From Cannabis sativa (taxonomy: Eukaryota; Streptophyta; Magnoliopsida; Rosales; Cannabaceae), in the NCBI RefSeq assembly GCF_029168945.1, contig NC_083608.1, positions 16,944,136 to 17,008,135 of the forward strand: a stretch of 64,000 nt of DNA, written 5' to 3'. The position numbers and the translations under genes are program-made. Below, piece by piece: positions 23,550 to 35,239 of the stretch. How positions within the stretch are numbered: position 1 is the stretch's first letter; the number at the start of each line of letters is the position of its first letter. The notes beneath the pieces were generated by a model. That model saw nothing but the letters and a program-made list of their open reading frames with translations. It was not told where the DNA came from and made no database searches.

Positions 23550-24935
23550 GGAGGCTCCGTCCACAAATACTCTCCATGTGGGGACCGATGGTGTTGGCAC
23601 ATTTGTAGTTGCCTCGGCTTCATTGCATTCGGTAATGAAGCCTGCCAAGGCTTGGCCTTTTATGGAGATTCGGGGAACGTAGTGTAAGTCGAACTGACTT
23701 AACTCCATTGCCCACTTGAGGATCCTTCCGGATGCTTCTGGTTTTTGGAGGACTTGCCGGAGCGGGTGGTTCGTCAGTACCCTGATCGGATGTGCTTGGA
23801 AATATGGCCTTAATTTTCTTGAGGCCATCAGGAGGCAGAAAACCAGCTTCTCGATGATGGGGTACCTTGTTTCCGCTCCTATCATGCGCTTGCTAACATA
23901 GTACACAGGATGTTGAGTTTTCTCTTCTTCCCGGACTAGGGCAGCGTTGACCGCGTACTCGGAGATGGCCAAATATAGGAATAGGTCCTCTCCGAGAACA
24001 CGTTTTGATAGGATAGGAGGCTTTGCCATATGTTCTTTTAGTTTTTTGAATGCCTCCTCGCACTCGTCCGACCACTCAAACTTTTGACACTTCTTCAGTA
24101 TGTTGAAGAAGTGGATGCACTTGTCTGTAGACCGGGAGATGAAACGGCTCAGGGCAGCAATTTTTCCAGTTAGGCTCTGCACATCTTTATGCTTTTTGGG
24201 GGACGACATGCTCAGGAGAGCTTGGATTTTTTCTGGGTTTGCCTCAATCCCCCTCTGGCTGACGATGAAGCCTAGGAACTTCCCTGACTTGACCCGAAAT
24301 GTGCATTTCTTTGGGTTGAGCTTCATGCCGTATCTCCGGACTACCTCAAAACACTCCTCTAAGTCGTCCACATGGCTATTGCATGCTTTGGACTTGACGA
24401 GCATATCGTCCACGTATACCTCCATGTTTCGCCCCAAGAGGCCTTTGAACATCCGGTTGACCATTCTTTGGTAGGTCGCTCCAGCGTTCTTCAGTCCGAA
24501 AGGCATGACTAGGTAGCAGTCTACCCCCTTATCGGTCCTGAAGCTAGTGCACTCTTGGTCCGCTGTGTGCATCTTTATTTGGTTATACCCGGCGTAGGCG
24601 TCCATGAAGGATAGTAACTTGAATCCGGAAGTGGCGTCTACCATCTGGTCGATCCTGGGTAGCGGGAAGCAGTCCTTCGGACAAGCTTTGTTTAGATCAG
24701 TGAAATCTATACAAACTCGCCAAGTTCCGTTCGGCTTGGGCACCAGGACCGGATTGGCTAGCCATTCCGGATAGTATACGTCGCGGATCATGCTGTTCGT
24801 CAGAAGCTTATCCACCTCTTTCTCTAGGGCCTCGGCTTTTACCGAGTCGAGAGGGCGTCGCTTTTGTTGGACTGGCGGCATGTTCGGGTTGACGTTGAGG
24901 ACGTGGGTGATGACATGGGGACTTATGCCAGTCAT
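23544..24935 (-). pseudogene. Tat pol, 5' part: RT and first RNase H
   Basis: Reading leftwards from 24935: RT motifs PEWLANPVLVPKPNGTWR, CIDFTDLNKACPKD, FMDAYAGYNQI, VMPFGLKNAGATYQR and the catalytic MEVYVDDMLVKS. Then the connection region (FLGFIVSQRGIEANPEK) and the first, Gypsy-type RNase H (LFLYLAISEYAVNAALV, VYYVSKRM, RVLTNHPLRQVLQKP). The final residues WRVFVDGASC are the first catalytic strand of the second RNase H; the Athila TSD GGAGG follows directly. In the first RNase H, LYLAIS replaces the usual LYLAVS/D-type strand, so its first acidic residue seems absent, as is common in Tat elements. The RT catalytic residues are intact. Confidence 0.92.
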
Positions 24936-25234
24936 GTCCTCTTGGCGCCATGCAAAAATATCGATGGCGCCCTTCAGTGTTTTTTATTATTTTTTCTTTT
25001 TCTTCCAGATCTAGGCTTTATCCTAGTCGAAGTACCTTGGTGGAGTCGAGGTCGCACACTGATATTTCCTCGATATCCTCCATTGGTTTCACAATTTTTT
25101 CGGACCCCACTCGGGGATCCAACTCATCTTCTTCAGCCATTTCTGGCTCAATGTTTTCCCGGACCATCAGTACGGGCAGGTGGGTTGCAACATTGTAACA
25201 TTGCCTTGCTCCCCCTGGTTTCCTCTCACCGTCC

Positions 25235-25954
25235 CTATTCCAGCTTCCTGGGTAGGAACTTTAAGCACAGGTGCCGAATGGACGTGACTGCGCCAAAATC
25301 TACCAGGGCCGGCCGGCTGAGGATCGCGTTGTAAGCGGTCGGGCAGTCCACCACCACAAAAGTGCAGTACTTGAATGTGCTCTGGGGGGTGTCCGGGCAC
25401 AAGGTGACTGGAAGTCTCACTTTTCCCATTGGGATAAGCATCGTTCCATTAAACCCCGTGAGTTGAGAACCACTGGGTGAGAGGTCTCGGTCCGTTAGGC
25501 CTATTGCCGTGAAGGCCTCCTTGAAGAGTAGATTCACGGAACTTTCGTTGTCAATCAAGACTCTGGCCACCACTTTATTAGCGATGTGGGTCTCGATGAC
25601 CAATAGATCATGGTGAGGGAAGCGAACCATCTTGGCGTCTTCTTCCGTGAACGTGATGGGTTGATCCATCAGCCGGGGCCTTTGAGCTGGGAGTTGAGTA
25701 ACCTCCCAAACCTCATTGTGCTTTACGGCCCCCGCATACCGCTTTAGTTCTTTGCGGGTGGTTCCTCCGATATGGGGTCCTCCGGAGATCATGGCTACCC
25801 TCCCGTTGGGTCTGGGCGGCAGACCGGGAATGTGCTGGGCATCGCCCGCGGGAGCAATTGGAGCCAATACTCCTGCTGCACCCCCGGTGTTCCCTGAGGC
25901 ACAACCCCTGTCGCCTGGCCCGGATTGAGGTGAGGCAGCCGATTCTTGATCCAC
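25235..25954 (-). pseudogene. Tat aspartic protease region
   Basis: The open frame holds a retropepsin domain of the Tat type: VVARVLIDNESSVNLLF, then LTGFNGTMLIPMG, FVVVDCPTAYNAILSRPAL. The active-site triad, normally D-[GNST]-G in this family (DNGSS or DGGSS), reads D-N-E here, so the essential Gly is replaced by Glu. Upstream residues 1-90 are gag-derived linker. It is in a different frame from gag. Between 25234 and 24936 the frame is broken before RT begins. Confidence 0.82.
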
Positions 25955-26010
25955 TCATAGAGGTGGCCCAATCGGATCAGGTTTTCAATCTCGTCTTTGA
26001 GATTCTTGCA

Positions 26011-27858
26011 TTAACTGGTGCTATGACCAATGTCGTTGTGGTACTCGCATCTTTTGTTTGGATCCCTCCGAGAGCTATCCTTGTACAAAGGAGGTGGTCT
26101 CCGGTAGTAAGTATTTTGCCCAGTAGCAAAGTACACACGTTCTTGGGAGTCTGTCAACTCCGTGTACTGGGTGTATTGGGGAGTGTACCCCCTTTTCTGG
26201 CGTTTCTCCTCCGTTCGGGTGCTGCCTTTGGAGGATCGTTTACTCCTTGAGCCCTGGGAAGGGCCTGCCAGGCTAGCGGTTGGAGCGGAGTGTGAGGGAG
26301 GTTGCCCATTTATCCTTGAGGGATTTCCAAAATGGGATGATGCGGGCGCCAAGGCTTGGCCCTGACTATATCCGGGAGTGCCAGAGAACTGTATGCCGCT
26401 TATCGGTGGAGTCGAGGTCGGGACAGTACCCGAGGGCGGTGCTCCGGGCATGTACCCTGCTATCCCTGTGGGATAGTATCCTCCATAGGCCACTATTTGG
26501 GCCTATTCAAGGTTGATATATTTTTGGACTCTCTTCTGGAAGTCCTGAAGGCTAGCAGCCCCCTCTTGTTGTAGTTCTCTCCAGAAGGGAGTCCCTGTAC
26601 GGATGCCTGCCTGGAGAAGAGCGAGCTGTTGTCCGTCATCAACTTTCTTGGTCTTTGAGGCTTCCTCTCGGAACCTCTTTATGTAGTTTTTCAAGGTCTT
26701 GGTGGGCAGTTGCTTGATGTTAGTCAAGGCACTGACCTCCAGGTTGACCTTTCTTGCGGCGACAAACTGTCTCCGGAAGTTGGTCTGTAACTTATTCCAA
26801 CAGCCCACGAATCCTGGTTCCAGCTTCTTGAACCAGTCCTCCGCGAACCCACTTAGAGTAAGCGGGAAGCACAGACATTTTGCTTCATTGCTGACTCTCA
26901 TGACCGTTATGACACAGTTGAACCGCGACAAGTGGTCGCTTGGATCAAAGTTCCCGGTATAAGCTGCAATTTTGGGCATCTTAAAGTTCTTGGGGAGCTC
27001 GGCCTCCAGGATGTGCTTAGCACATGGCTCCCGGTCCTCACAGTCTGAGTCGGAGTCATCCCCTTTTTGTCTCCGCGAGACTCGGGCGATATCTTTTCGG
27101 AGTATGGCGAGTTCTGCCATGATTCCTTCATTCAATGTACCCGTGGAGACCGCGGGCCCGTATCTTTTTTGGTCAAGGTGATCCCAGAGGTCACCCTGAT
27201 TCCCATTGATTTGATTTCTCAAATCAACGGGAGGACATCTCTATCCTCTTCTTCCTCTACCTCCGGGCTCCTGGTGCACGAAAATGCTTTTTCGGTCCTC
27301 TCGATCCTGAGGGCCAAGACTCCCTTTTTGGAGCTTGCCCCTTTACGGACCTTTCCCTTTAGGGAAATCTGAGCGGACCTTTCGCGAATCCTGCGCCTTT
27401 TTCTTTAGCCCAGGGGTAGAGGTAGGGTTTTTCTTTTGGTTCCCTTCAGCGGGATACCTTATGGGCCTAGGCTCCCTAGACTTTTGCTGTTGGGTACTAG
27501 GCGAGGATTCCTCTGGTTCCTTGCCGAGTTCAGCAGTCATTGCCTTGGCATGCACGTGAATACCAGCCGCCTCCATGGCTTTTTGCATGGCCAGCATCAC
27601 TTCTTGCATTTTTTGGTTTTGTGCTTTTTGGGCTTCGATCTCGGCTTCGTGATCGATAGCTTTTTGCCTTAGAAGCACCAACTCCGAGTAGCTACCTTCA
27701 TCGTAGGCATACTCATCGAGGTTTCCCTCGTAGTCATCATCAGGAATTCCTTCTTCTTCCTCAGAACCCTCGGCTGCTCTTGAGGCTACATCCTCCTCAT
27801 TTGGATCTTGAGCATCCTCTAGTGGGCGAGGTTGACGGGTACTTCTAGTCTCCACCAT
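26011..27858 (-). pseudogene. Tat gag with in-frame stops
   Basis: The start at 27858 (MVETRSTRQPRP) is favoured over an in-frame Met at 27942, which would lie inside the LTR. The acidic N-terminus is followed by an alpha-helical stretch (RQKAIDHEAEIEAQKAQ). The gag core lies at about 27010-26510 (MPKIAAYTGNFDPSDHLSRF, LTLSGFAEDWFKKLEPG, LKNYIKRFREEASKTK). A Pro/Ser/Gly-rich part and a zinc-knuckle-like CEYHNDIGH at about 26035 follow. All parts share one frame but stops at 27343, about 27240, 26503 and 26011 interrupt it. Confidence 0.88.
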
Positions 27859-27898
27859 TTTTGTAAAGTGAAGTGTATTTTTGCAGAAGCTTTCTTCA

Positions 27899-27917
27899 GC
27901 TCTCAATGAAAGCACCA
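27899..27917 (-). promoter_or_regulatory. Probable primer-binding site of the Tat element
   Basis: On the minus strand TGGTGCTTTCATTGAGAGC begins 3 bases after the 5' LTR end. Position and the leading TGG fit a primer site; I could not assign the tRNA with confidence. Confidence 0.6.
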
Positions 27918-27920
27918 AAA

Positions 27921-28707
27921 TGTTGACCGAGGTTTTCGGCAACCGATAAAATATTATAAGATTAGAAAGCTGTAAGAAAATTAGAGAAGGATTTTTACGT
28001 GGTTGGGGCGTTAATGAGCCTTAGTCCACGAGTCTTTGTTATTTATGGATTTATTTAATACAGAGAATGTATTTGGTGAGTGTTTACTCTTATAAATACA
28101 GAGAATGTTCTTGGTGAGTATTTACTCTTCTTGCTCTTATGCAACCCAAGATTCTCGACCCCATTTAATGAGCTTTGAGGGGGTATTTATAGTATTTTTT
28201 GTGGGGTGATCCCCAGAATTATTGTACAAGTGTATCTGTAAGTATCCATAAAGTTGAGCATTCCCAATGAATATACCATGAGTAATGCATGGTCATATCC
28301 CTAGGTGTTGTAGGGCTTTTATGTGGGATGTCCTTATTGTCTTTTGACTGATGTGACTCTTCACAGTGTAGCCGTCGATAGACTTAAATGATCATTACTT
28401 TGTAGCTGTAGATTGGGGGTTGTGCCATCAGACTTTATTGCGTGTAGCAGTCCCAACATGTTTCCTCCCATGCGGCATTAAATGCGACTTGATTGCTCAG
28501 GGGAAGCCTGACACCTCGCGGAGATGCCTTAGTATTACTTGGGCTTCCGGGAGCGTATGGGGCTCCCTATGTCTTCTCCGGGAGGCATGTCCCGGATGCT
28601 GCCTTATTTACATAAAGACTTAGCAAATAATTTAAATGATTAAGCTGTTTGATCCACGTGTCCTCGTCTAGTTGGTCCACGTATATTGGGCAAAATCAGG
28701 GGCAACA
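27921..28707 (-). repeat. 5' LTR of the Tat element
   Basis: 787 bp, TGTTGACC..GGGCAACA (plus-strand view), matching 3075-3860 apart from about 14 differences and a one-base indel near 28525. CTAAT (28708-28712) follows it as the second TSD copy. Confidence 0.93.
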
Positions 28708-28712
28708 CTAAT

Positions 28713-28910
28713 TGTTTCGTCTTTACTTATGTTTAAAAGTTTTCACTTATTTTAGCCAAATTTTTAATATTGTTGACATTCTATCGACAATATGTCGACC
28801 AACAACAGTTACGATGAGCAATTAAAATTTTAACAACACAATTGATAAAGTATCGACGAATTATCGTCAATTTGTGTGCAAAATATTTTTTGAATATCAT
28901 CGACATGTAT
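28713..28910. repeat. Dispersed repeat, copy 1 (host sequence of the Tat insertion)
   Basis: TTGTTTCGTCTTTACTTATG onward matches 31424-31620 at roughly 85-90 percent by eye, including the TCGACA-rich part. Copy 2 has no insertion at the matching point, so it serves as an empty-site relative. Confidence 0.75.
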
Positions 28911-29604
28911 TACGCAAAATATTTCTATTAATTGTTTATGATGTGTGTAGTGTGATGATGATTTTATTTTACTTTGTTATTTGCTTGGAAAAATGTTATA
29001 GTAGAGTGGAATATATTGTAACACTTTGTTATTATCCTTAATATAATTGTAAACTTTGATTTGCTTCACCTTTTAATACTCTTTCTGTCTTTTTTTCTAA
29101 TTTATTATTATTATTTATATAGGGGAGTATATTCCTTAACTTTTTTTTTTTACAATTTTAATATTATCACAATTTACTTAACTTCAACTTTTATTAAAAT
29201 TAATTGATGAAGACAATAATGTACTAATTTTATATTCAATAAAAAAATATTATTTCATTTAAGAGTGTCTGCGAATTGATTTGGTTCGTTTTTTATATTA
29301 TCACTGATTTATACTAAAAGAATAGTGGTTTAATGTTACGACAACAAAATTTTTATCAAATTTTGTGGTAATTACACTAAAATAAAATTCAAGTCGAAAG
29401 ATATTTTACCTAATGCACCTAACTAAAACTTTTTTAAAAGTGTGTATTTAGTCAATTAAAGTAGGGGAATGTTTATATTTTGATATAATATTTTTCATTG
29501 ATTAAATAAATATTACAAAAGCTACAAATTTGTTTCTAAAGAGATAATATTTAATCTAGTGGGCAATCATTATATTATTTATAAATAATATAATATATAT
29601 ATAT
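28911..29604. other. AT-rich intergenic DNA
   Basis: No open frame with a recognisable domain, no RNA gene and no clear repeat seen. Confidence 0.5.
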
Positions 29605-29609
29605 ATTAA

Positions 29610-30520
29610 GGAAGAGGTTTCAATGGTTACATTTTTATTGTAACCATTATGGTTACATTTTTTTAAGCCATTGGATTAATATTAAATGATTGTGATTAAT
29701 TTAGAAATTAAATAAAAATAAATAATAAATAATTTGTAACCTGAAAGTAACCTAATAATTTATTTCCTTATAAAACTTTAATTAAGATTAATTATATTTT
29801 AAAATTAAATAAATTATAATTATTAATTAATTTTTTGTAATTTATTACTATAGAAAGATCTTTTAGCAATTTATTTTTTTTGCACTTAAATTATTTAAAA
29901 TTTTATAACAAAACTTTTATAATTTAGAATTATACACATATAATTTCATAATTTAAATTTTATTATACTTGTAATCTTAATTTTAAATTATTACACTTAA
30001 TTATTTATTTTTTTTTATTTAAATATTTAAAAAGTAAAAAGTGAAATAAAATGAAGAATTTTTTAGAAAAAAAAATGGCTTCACTTGTTATCGATTGAGT
30101 ATGAGGCCTCATACTTAGTTCATCTAATTGTAACAAAATAATTAAATATCATTTAAAAATAATTAATTATTTGAAAATTTATTATAAGAAGAGAATTTTA
30201 ATTTGTGTAAAAAGAAGTTTAATTTTTGTAAAAAAAAAATAAATTTTATTGTAAATATTTTAACTAAATAGCTTAATTGTTAAAATAATTCAAGTAAGAA
30301 TTTAAATATAAATAAAAAAATTATTTATAAATATTAATTGCTAAAAGAGGTCTTGTTAAATATTTAATTAATTATTTTAAGAAAAAATAGTTAGTTATAA
30401 TTAATTAATTCTAAAAAATGAATGTTTACCTATTAGTAATCTGCTATTATTTACAGGTCAAAGAAAAATGTAACCATGATAGTTACAATAAAAATGTAAC
30501 CATTAAATAGTCACCCTATA
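29610..30520. mobile_element. Non-autonomous inverted-repeat element (MITE-like), about 0.9 kb
   Basis: GGTTACATTTTTATTGTAAC at 29625 onward is repeated inverted at 30464-30501 (about 36 of 38 positions match). Each arm is itself partly palindromic. The interior is very AT-rich without coding potential. Exact outer ends and TSD are unclear because both flanks are TATA-rich. Confidence 0.65.
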
Positions 30521-31417
30521 TATTAAATATGTGTAACAAACTAATAAGTGTGTGTATGATAATCTATATTAGCTGTCATCATTTTGTAACATACGGTGGA
30601 GTTACTTATTATTATGTGTAACCTCCACAATTATCACCTATATTAAGTGTGTAAAAAGGCGTTACACATCTAAATTTGAATTCTTAATGTTATAGGAGTT
30701 ATAGTGTATGCATGAGTTACATATCTTTTACTCTCATTGAGTTCATAACATCCATGTGAGGTTTTGAGTAAGAATTTTAAATGGTGACATCCTAAACACT
30801 ATATAAAAGGGTCTACGGTGCTCATATTAAGAAGAACCAAGTTTTTATCAACAAATCACTTTGCTAGAATAAAAGGCTTGATAATTTCAAAATTATTTTC
30901 ATGAGAGTTTCCTTAGTGCTTAGAGATAGGAAAAATAAGCTTTTGGACAAAGGAGTAAAACTTTGTTCAAGTTATAGTGACCCCCACTAATCTACACTCA
31001 ATATTGTCTGTGAGTGTATATATATATCTTCTTCATATTATATTACATTACATGTGTTGTAATTCATCTCTTCTACCTTTCTTATATATATATATATATA
31101 ATACATAGTGTATATATTGCATATATGTGGCAACATTTATGTAATCGATCTTAATTTATCTTCTTCTATTGATATATAAAATCTCTAACAATTTGAACGT
31201 GAAAAGGGTGGAGAATGAGAGGATGTTCGAATGCATTCAAATAGACGGGTTTCTCTTTTATCCACTAGGGTTCTCCGATGCCATTATTGTAAAATATATA
31301 TGGTTAAAGGCGAACCAGTCACGCCTGGATGATTGTGCATGTATTGCATGAATCACCCAAACTATCGAGACTTTTAAATTTAACATTTAAGGGTTACTTT
31401 TAAAGTTCATGATTGTT
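30521..31417. other. Intergenic DNA with a promoter-like stretch, possible old LTR remnant
   Basis: A TATATAAAAGGG sequence near 30799 is followed by leader-like sequence, (TA)n tracts near 31083-31100 and a short open frame (31169-31351) with no recognised domain. The pattern resembles the 3' part of a Copia LTR plus a leader, but no second LTR or primer site was found. Confidence 0.3.
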
Positions 31418-31620
31418 ATCCTGATTGTTTCGCCTTTATTTATGTTTAAAAGTTTTCACTTATTTTAGCCAATTTTTTAATATTGTCGACATTCTATCGA
31501 CAATATGTTGACCAATAATAGTTACGATGAGAAATTAAAATTTTAACTAAACTATTGATAAAGTATCGACAAATCATCGTCAATTTGTGTGCAAAATAAT
31601 TTTTTAAATATTATGAACAT
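31418..31620. repeat. Dispersed repeat, copy 2 (uninterrupted)
   Basis: GTTATCCTGATTGTTTCG and the following 180 bp match copy 1 at 28713, and its start matches the bases left of the Tat LTR (GTTATCCTAAT, 3064-3074). Further TCGACA/TTGACA motifs continue to about 31770. Confidence 0.75.
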
Positions 31621-31984
31621 AATGTTGATATACTATGTTGACAAATTTTTTTTAGTTAAATTGTTGATAATATGTTGACAAGTAATCGACATCCTGTCGA
31701 TAGTGGCCATCAATGCCCTTTGCTTACATATCATCGACATTATATTGATATGCTATCGATAAACAATTGATAAACTGTAAAAAACTCAAATTTTGAGAGA
31801 AAACCAGATATAGTGTTTTAGACCAAAAAATAGCAAAATAATACCAGTTCAAATAAACACCACACACATATAATGAAAACATACTACATACTATTCCTAA
31901 TATCTAAAAAATGGTTAGAACACAACTTACCTACTATAATGGTGAATAATTCTTCAGATTAGGGTGTGGTTTAGTTGTCCAATG

Positions 31985-32112
31985 TCTAACACTGAGAGAA
32001 AGATCGAAAGTTAGTGATTGTGAGAGAGTGAGCTGTGAGAGAGAACTGAGAGAGAGAATGTAGAGAGAGGGAGAGAGAGAAAGAGAGCGAGAGTGGTAGA
32101 GGGAGAGAGTGA
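31985..32112. repeat. GA-rich low-complexity tract
   Basis: Irregular GAGA runs on the plus strand. The short minus-strand open frame over it is a by-product of the repeat. Confidence 0.7.
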
Positions 32113-32122
32113 TTTTTTTTGG

Positions 32123-32493
32123 GTAAATACCATTTTGGACCCTGTGTTTTGCAAAAGTTACAGATTGGACCCTGTGTTTTGTTAAATGACAAAATAGACC
32201 CTGTACTTTCTAAAATAGTAAAAATAAGACCCTGAGCTTAATTTTTGACAACTTTTTTTTTAATACAACTAACTTGAAAGATAATGCTTAATACGAACAT
32301 ATACAAAAAATATAAACAGTTTTGTCATAGCACTTTTAGATCGAATTATAATTAAACTTTATTTTGACAAAAAATCAATTCAGGGTCCTATTTGTACTAT
32401 TTTAAAAAAATACAGGGTCCATTTTGTCATTTAACAAAACACAGAGTCCAATTGGTAACTTTTGTAAAACAGAAGGTCCAAAATGGTATTTAC
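32123..32493. mobile_element. Small inverted-repeat element (MITE), 371 bp
   Basis: The ends GTAAATACCATTTTGGACC and GGTCCAAAATGGTATTTAC are exact inverted repeats. Similarity between arms continues for about 130 bp (32123-32250 against 32365-32493). Both flanks are poly-T, compatible with a T-rich TSD of 8-9 bases. No coding capacity. Confidence 0.8.
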
Positions 32494-32649
32494 TTTTTTT
32501 TTTCTTCTAGATTTTGACTATTTTTTTAATTAAACAAGAGTAAAAAAGAAATAAAAGGTAATCAAAGGAACTATTTGGTATACATTAGTTAATGGTCTAA
32601 ATTTTAACCTAAGGTATTTTTTAAGCATGAAATTCCCCATTAAATAATG

Positions 32650-33300
32650 TCATGATGTTTTTGTAAGGGTTTAAAAAAAGATACAAAAAAAAAAAAAAAT
32701 TACAAAGATACCGTCTGTACAAAGTTTTTAATAGTTTTACAGTTTTTTAGATTTCATTTACATAAAATACGGTTTTTTATTGTATTTTTATGTTGTATTC
32801 TTATTATTTTGTTATTTATATATTATTTTTTATGTTGTTTTAATGTTATTTTGTTGTTATTTTTTTTTTATTTTCATGTATTTTTTTTTTGTATTTTTAT
32901 AGAATATTATGAAAATATATATAAAAAATTTAAACGTAACAATGTAAATTTTATGTAATTTTTTTTTTGGAATAATTACGTAATGCACTATTTTTTATAA
33001 AATATTTACATTTTTACGTTCAAAGAATATTTTTTTACATTTTTACGGTTTTCCAAAAAATAACACGAAAATAACATAAAATCAACAAGAAAACTACATA
33101 AAAGTAACATGAAAATAACATCAAAATAACAGCAAAAAATAACATACATGTAACAAAAAATCAACAACAAATTAACAAGATTACAACATAAAAAGACCGT
33201 ATTTTCTGTAAATAAAATCAAAAAAATTGTAAAAATGTTTAAAATTCCGAGAAACCGTATTTTTGTAATTTTTTTGTATTTTTATGTTTTTGTGAAATAA
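32650..33300. mobile_element. Fold-back element, about 650 bp
   Basis: The left arm (about 32656-32900) and right arm (about 33010-33300) are diverged inverted copies. Shared blocks include ATACGGTTTTTT-like and TTATGTTGTAATCTTGTTA-like sequences. The right arm occurs again at 36370-36615. It has no ORF. Confidence 0.65.
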
Positions 33301-33339
33301 TCCTTTTTTTTTTAATAATACGTAAGTAAACTAAAGGGA

Positions 33340-34675
33340 CAAGATGCAAAATGACCCTAAATCTAATAATTAAGTTAATAAATGTCCCTTTTAAAAAAAA
33401 AAATTAACAAAATGTCCATTCTGTTAAAAGTTTGATAATGAAATTACAATTATAACCTTGAATAATTAAGTATTTGGTATAGTTATTTTGCACAATAGTA
33501 TTATATCGTTTTTATGTACAATAATATATTAAAAAAACTAAAAGGTAGTATATATATAGATATATTTTTGAAATAACTAAAAGGTAGTATATTAGTTTAA
33601 GATTGTAGTATATTATTTTAATATACTATGGTATATAATGAACGAAAGACGGAAATTAAAAAATGTGGAATATTAGTTTAAGTTTGAGGTATAGTTATAT
33701 TTCAGTAGGAAATATTGTCTTTATGTTCATTAGTATATCATAAAGAAAAGAAAAAGAAAAAAGAATATGTGGAATATTAAATTAAGTTTTTGGTATATAA
33801 ATATATATATATATTTTCCACTATACCGGTGGTATATTAATTTTTCACTATAGTATTTATGCTTATGATTGCAAAATATATTTTTTATATGCTATTGTAT
33901 ATAGTGGAAAAAAAATCATTTAATAGTATATTAGTTTAAGTTTATGGTATATTTATATTAGTCTAAGGTATATCGTTTGTATGTGATATGTATATCGTGA
34001 AGGATAAAAAGGAAAAAAAAACTATTAAATATTAATTTAAGTATGAGGTATAATTATATTTGACTGAGGTATAATGATTTTATGTTCATTGGTATTTCAT
34101 GAAGGAAATAACAAGAAAAAAAAACTTGTGGAATATTAAATTAAGTTTTTTGTATAATTTTTTTTTACTATGCTGGTGGTATATTAATTTTTGACTATGG
34201 TATATCTGCTTATGATTGTGGTATAAGTTTTTGTATGCTACTGTATATTGTGGAAAATAATTCATTTAATAGTATATTAGTTTAAGTTTGTGATATATGT
34301 ATATTGGTTTAAGGTATATTGTTTGTATATCATACGATATATTAATAAAAAATCTAATTATATGCTTAAATAACATATTAGACAGCTACAACAACAGTAA
34401 AATCTAAAAGAATAAAACATATAACACCTTTTATATAATGAAAAAATAGTTGACAAAAATTCAGTAGAGAGGTTTTGACCTATTGTTTTTCATAATTTTT
34501 ATTAAAGGAATAGAACATATAATACCTTTTATATAATGAAGGGTATTTTAGGTATTAAAAAATAAAAAAGGATATTTGCTTTATTATTTTTAAAAAAAGA
34601 CATTAACTATCTATATAGTTAAAAATAGGCTAAAAATAGGACCATTTACTTGCATTTCTCTAAACTAAATTGGAA
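33340..34675. mobile_element. Possible inverted-repeat element with an internal 360-bp tandem repeat
   Basis: The ends share an imperfect inverted match (GATGCAAAATGACCCTA... against GAAATGCAAGTAAATGGTCCTA... on the reverse strand). Inside, two units starting about 33670 and 34030 repeat GTGGAATATTAAATTAAGTT, GGTGGTATATTAATTTTT and related blocks at a spacing near 360 bp. No coding region. Confidence 0.45.
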
Positions 34676-35239
34676 ATTTACACTACATACTGTTTTTTTT
34701 TTCTATTTTATTTCAATTTTACTGTTATAAGGAAAATATTACATTTTTACTGTATTTTTTATACTTTATGTGTACAGTTTTTTTATTTTTTACTTTTTTA
34801 CTTGTTACAATCTGCCTATCACATTAAATATATATATTATATATAAACTGTACAAAACGCGTGGGAGTGGGTTTTTTTTTTTTTTAATTAAAATTATATT
34901 ATATTTTAAATGATATAAAAGTGTGATGTGGCTTGTGTTGTCACTTTAGTGACATATATATTTTTTTGTAATTAAAATTAATGATAAAAATATATTACCC
35001 TAAATATATATTACTTTCACTTTAATCTCACTTCCTCATTAATCTCTCTTACTATTCATCATCTTCTTCATTTTTTTTTTCACTCTCTACTTCTTCAAGT
35101 TCTTTCTATTTTGTTCCATCAACATATAATTTTTTTATTTTTTTTCTTGATCAGTTCTTCTTCTTCATCTTCTTTTCCTTTTTTATTTTTATTTTTTGAA
35201 GTTCTTATTTACGTTTTTGGAAAATATAAGAGTTAGTGT

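Larger units (their letters stand above)
3075..28707 (-). mobile_element. Tat-lineage Ty3/Gypsy retrotransposon (outer element of the nest)
   Basis: LTRs lie at 3075-3860 and 27921-28707, flanked by CTAAT repeats. In minus-strand order the inside holds gag (27858-26011), protease (25954-25235), RT and first RNase H (24935-23544), then, across a nested insertion, a second RNase H and integrase (10112-8426). Two RNase H domains in a row are diagnostic of the Tat group of plant Gypsy elements. A plus-strand spliced gene (4859-7925) lies between pol and the 3' LTR, as reported for extra ORFs in Tat elements. Without the nested insertion it would be about 12.2 kb. Stops and frameshifts in gag, protease, RNase H and integrase mark it as defective. 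Confidence 0.93.

Noticed and set aside
31169..31351. 60-codon plus-strand frame after a promoter-like stretch
   Set aside because: No recognisable domain and no partner LTR; kept only as a possible remnant.
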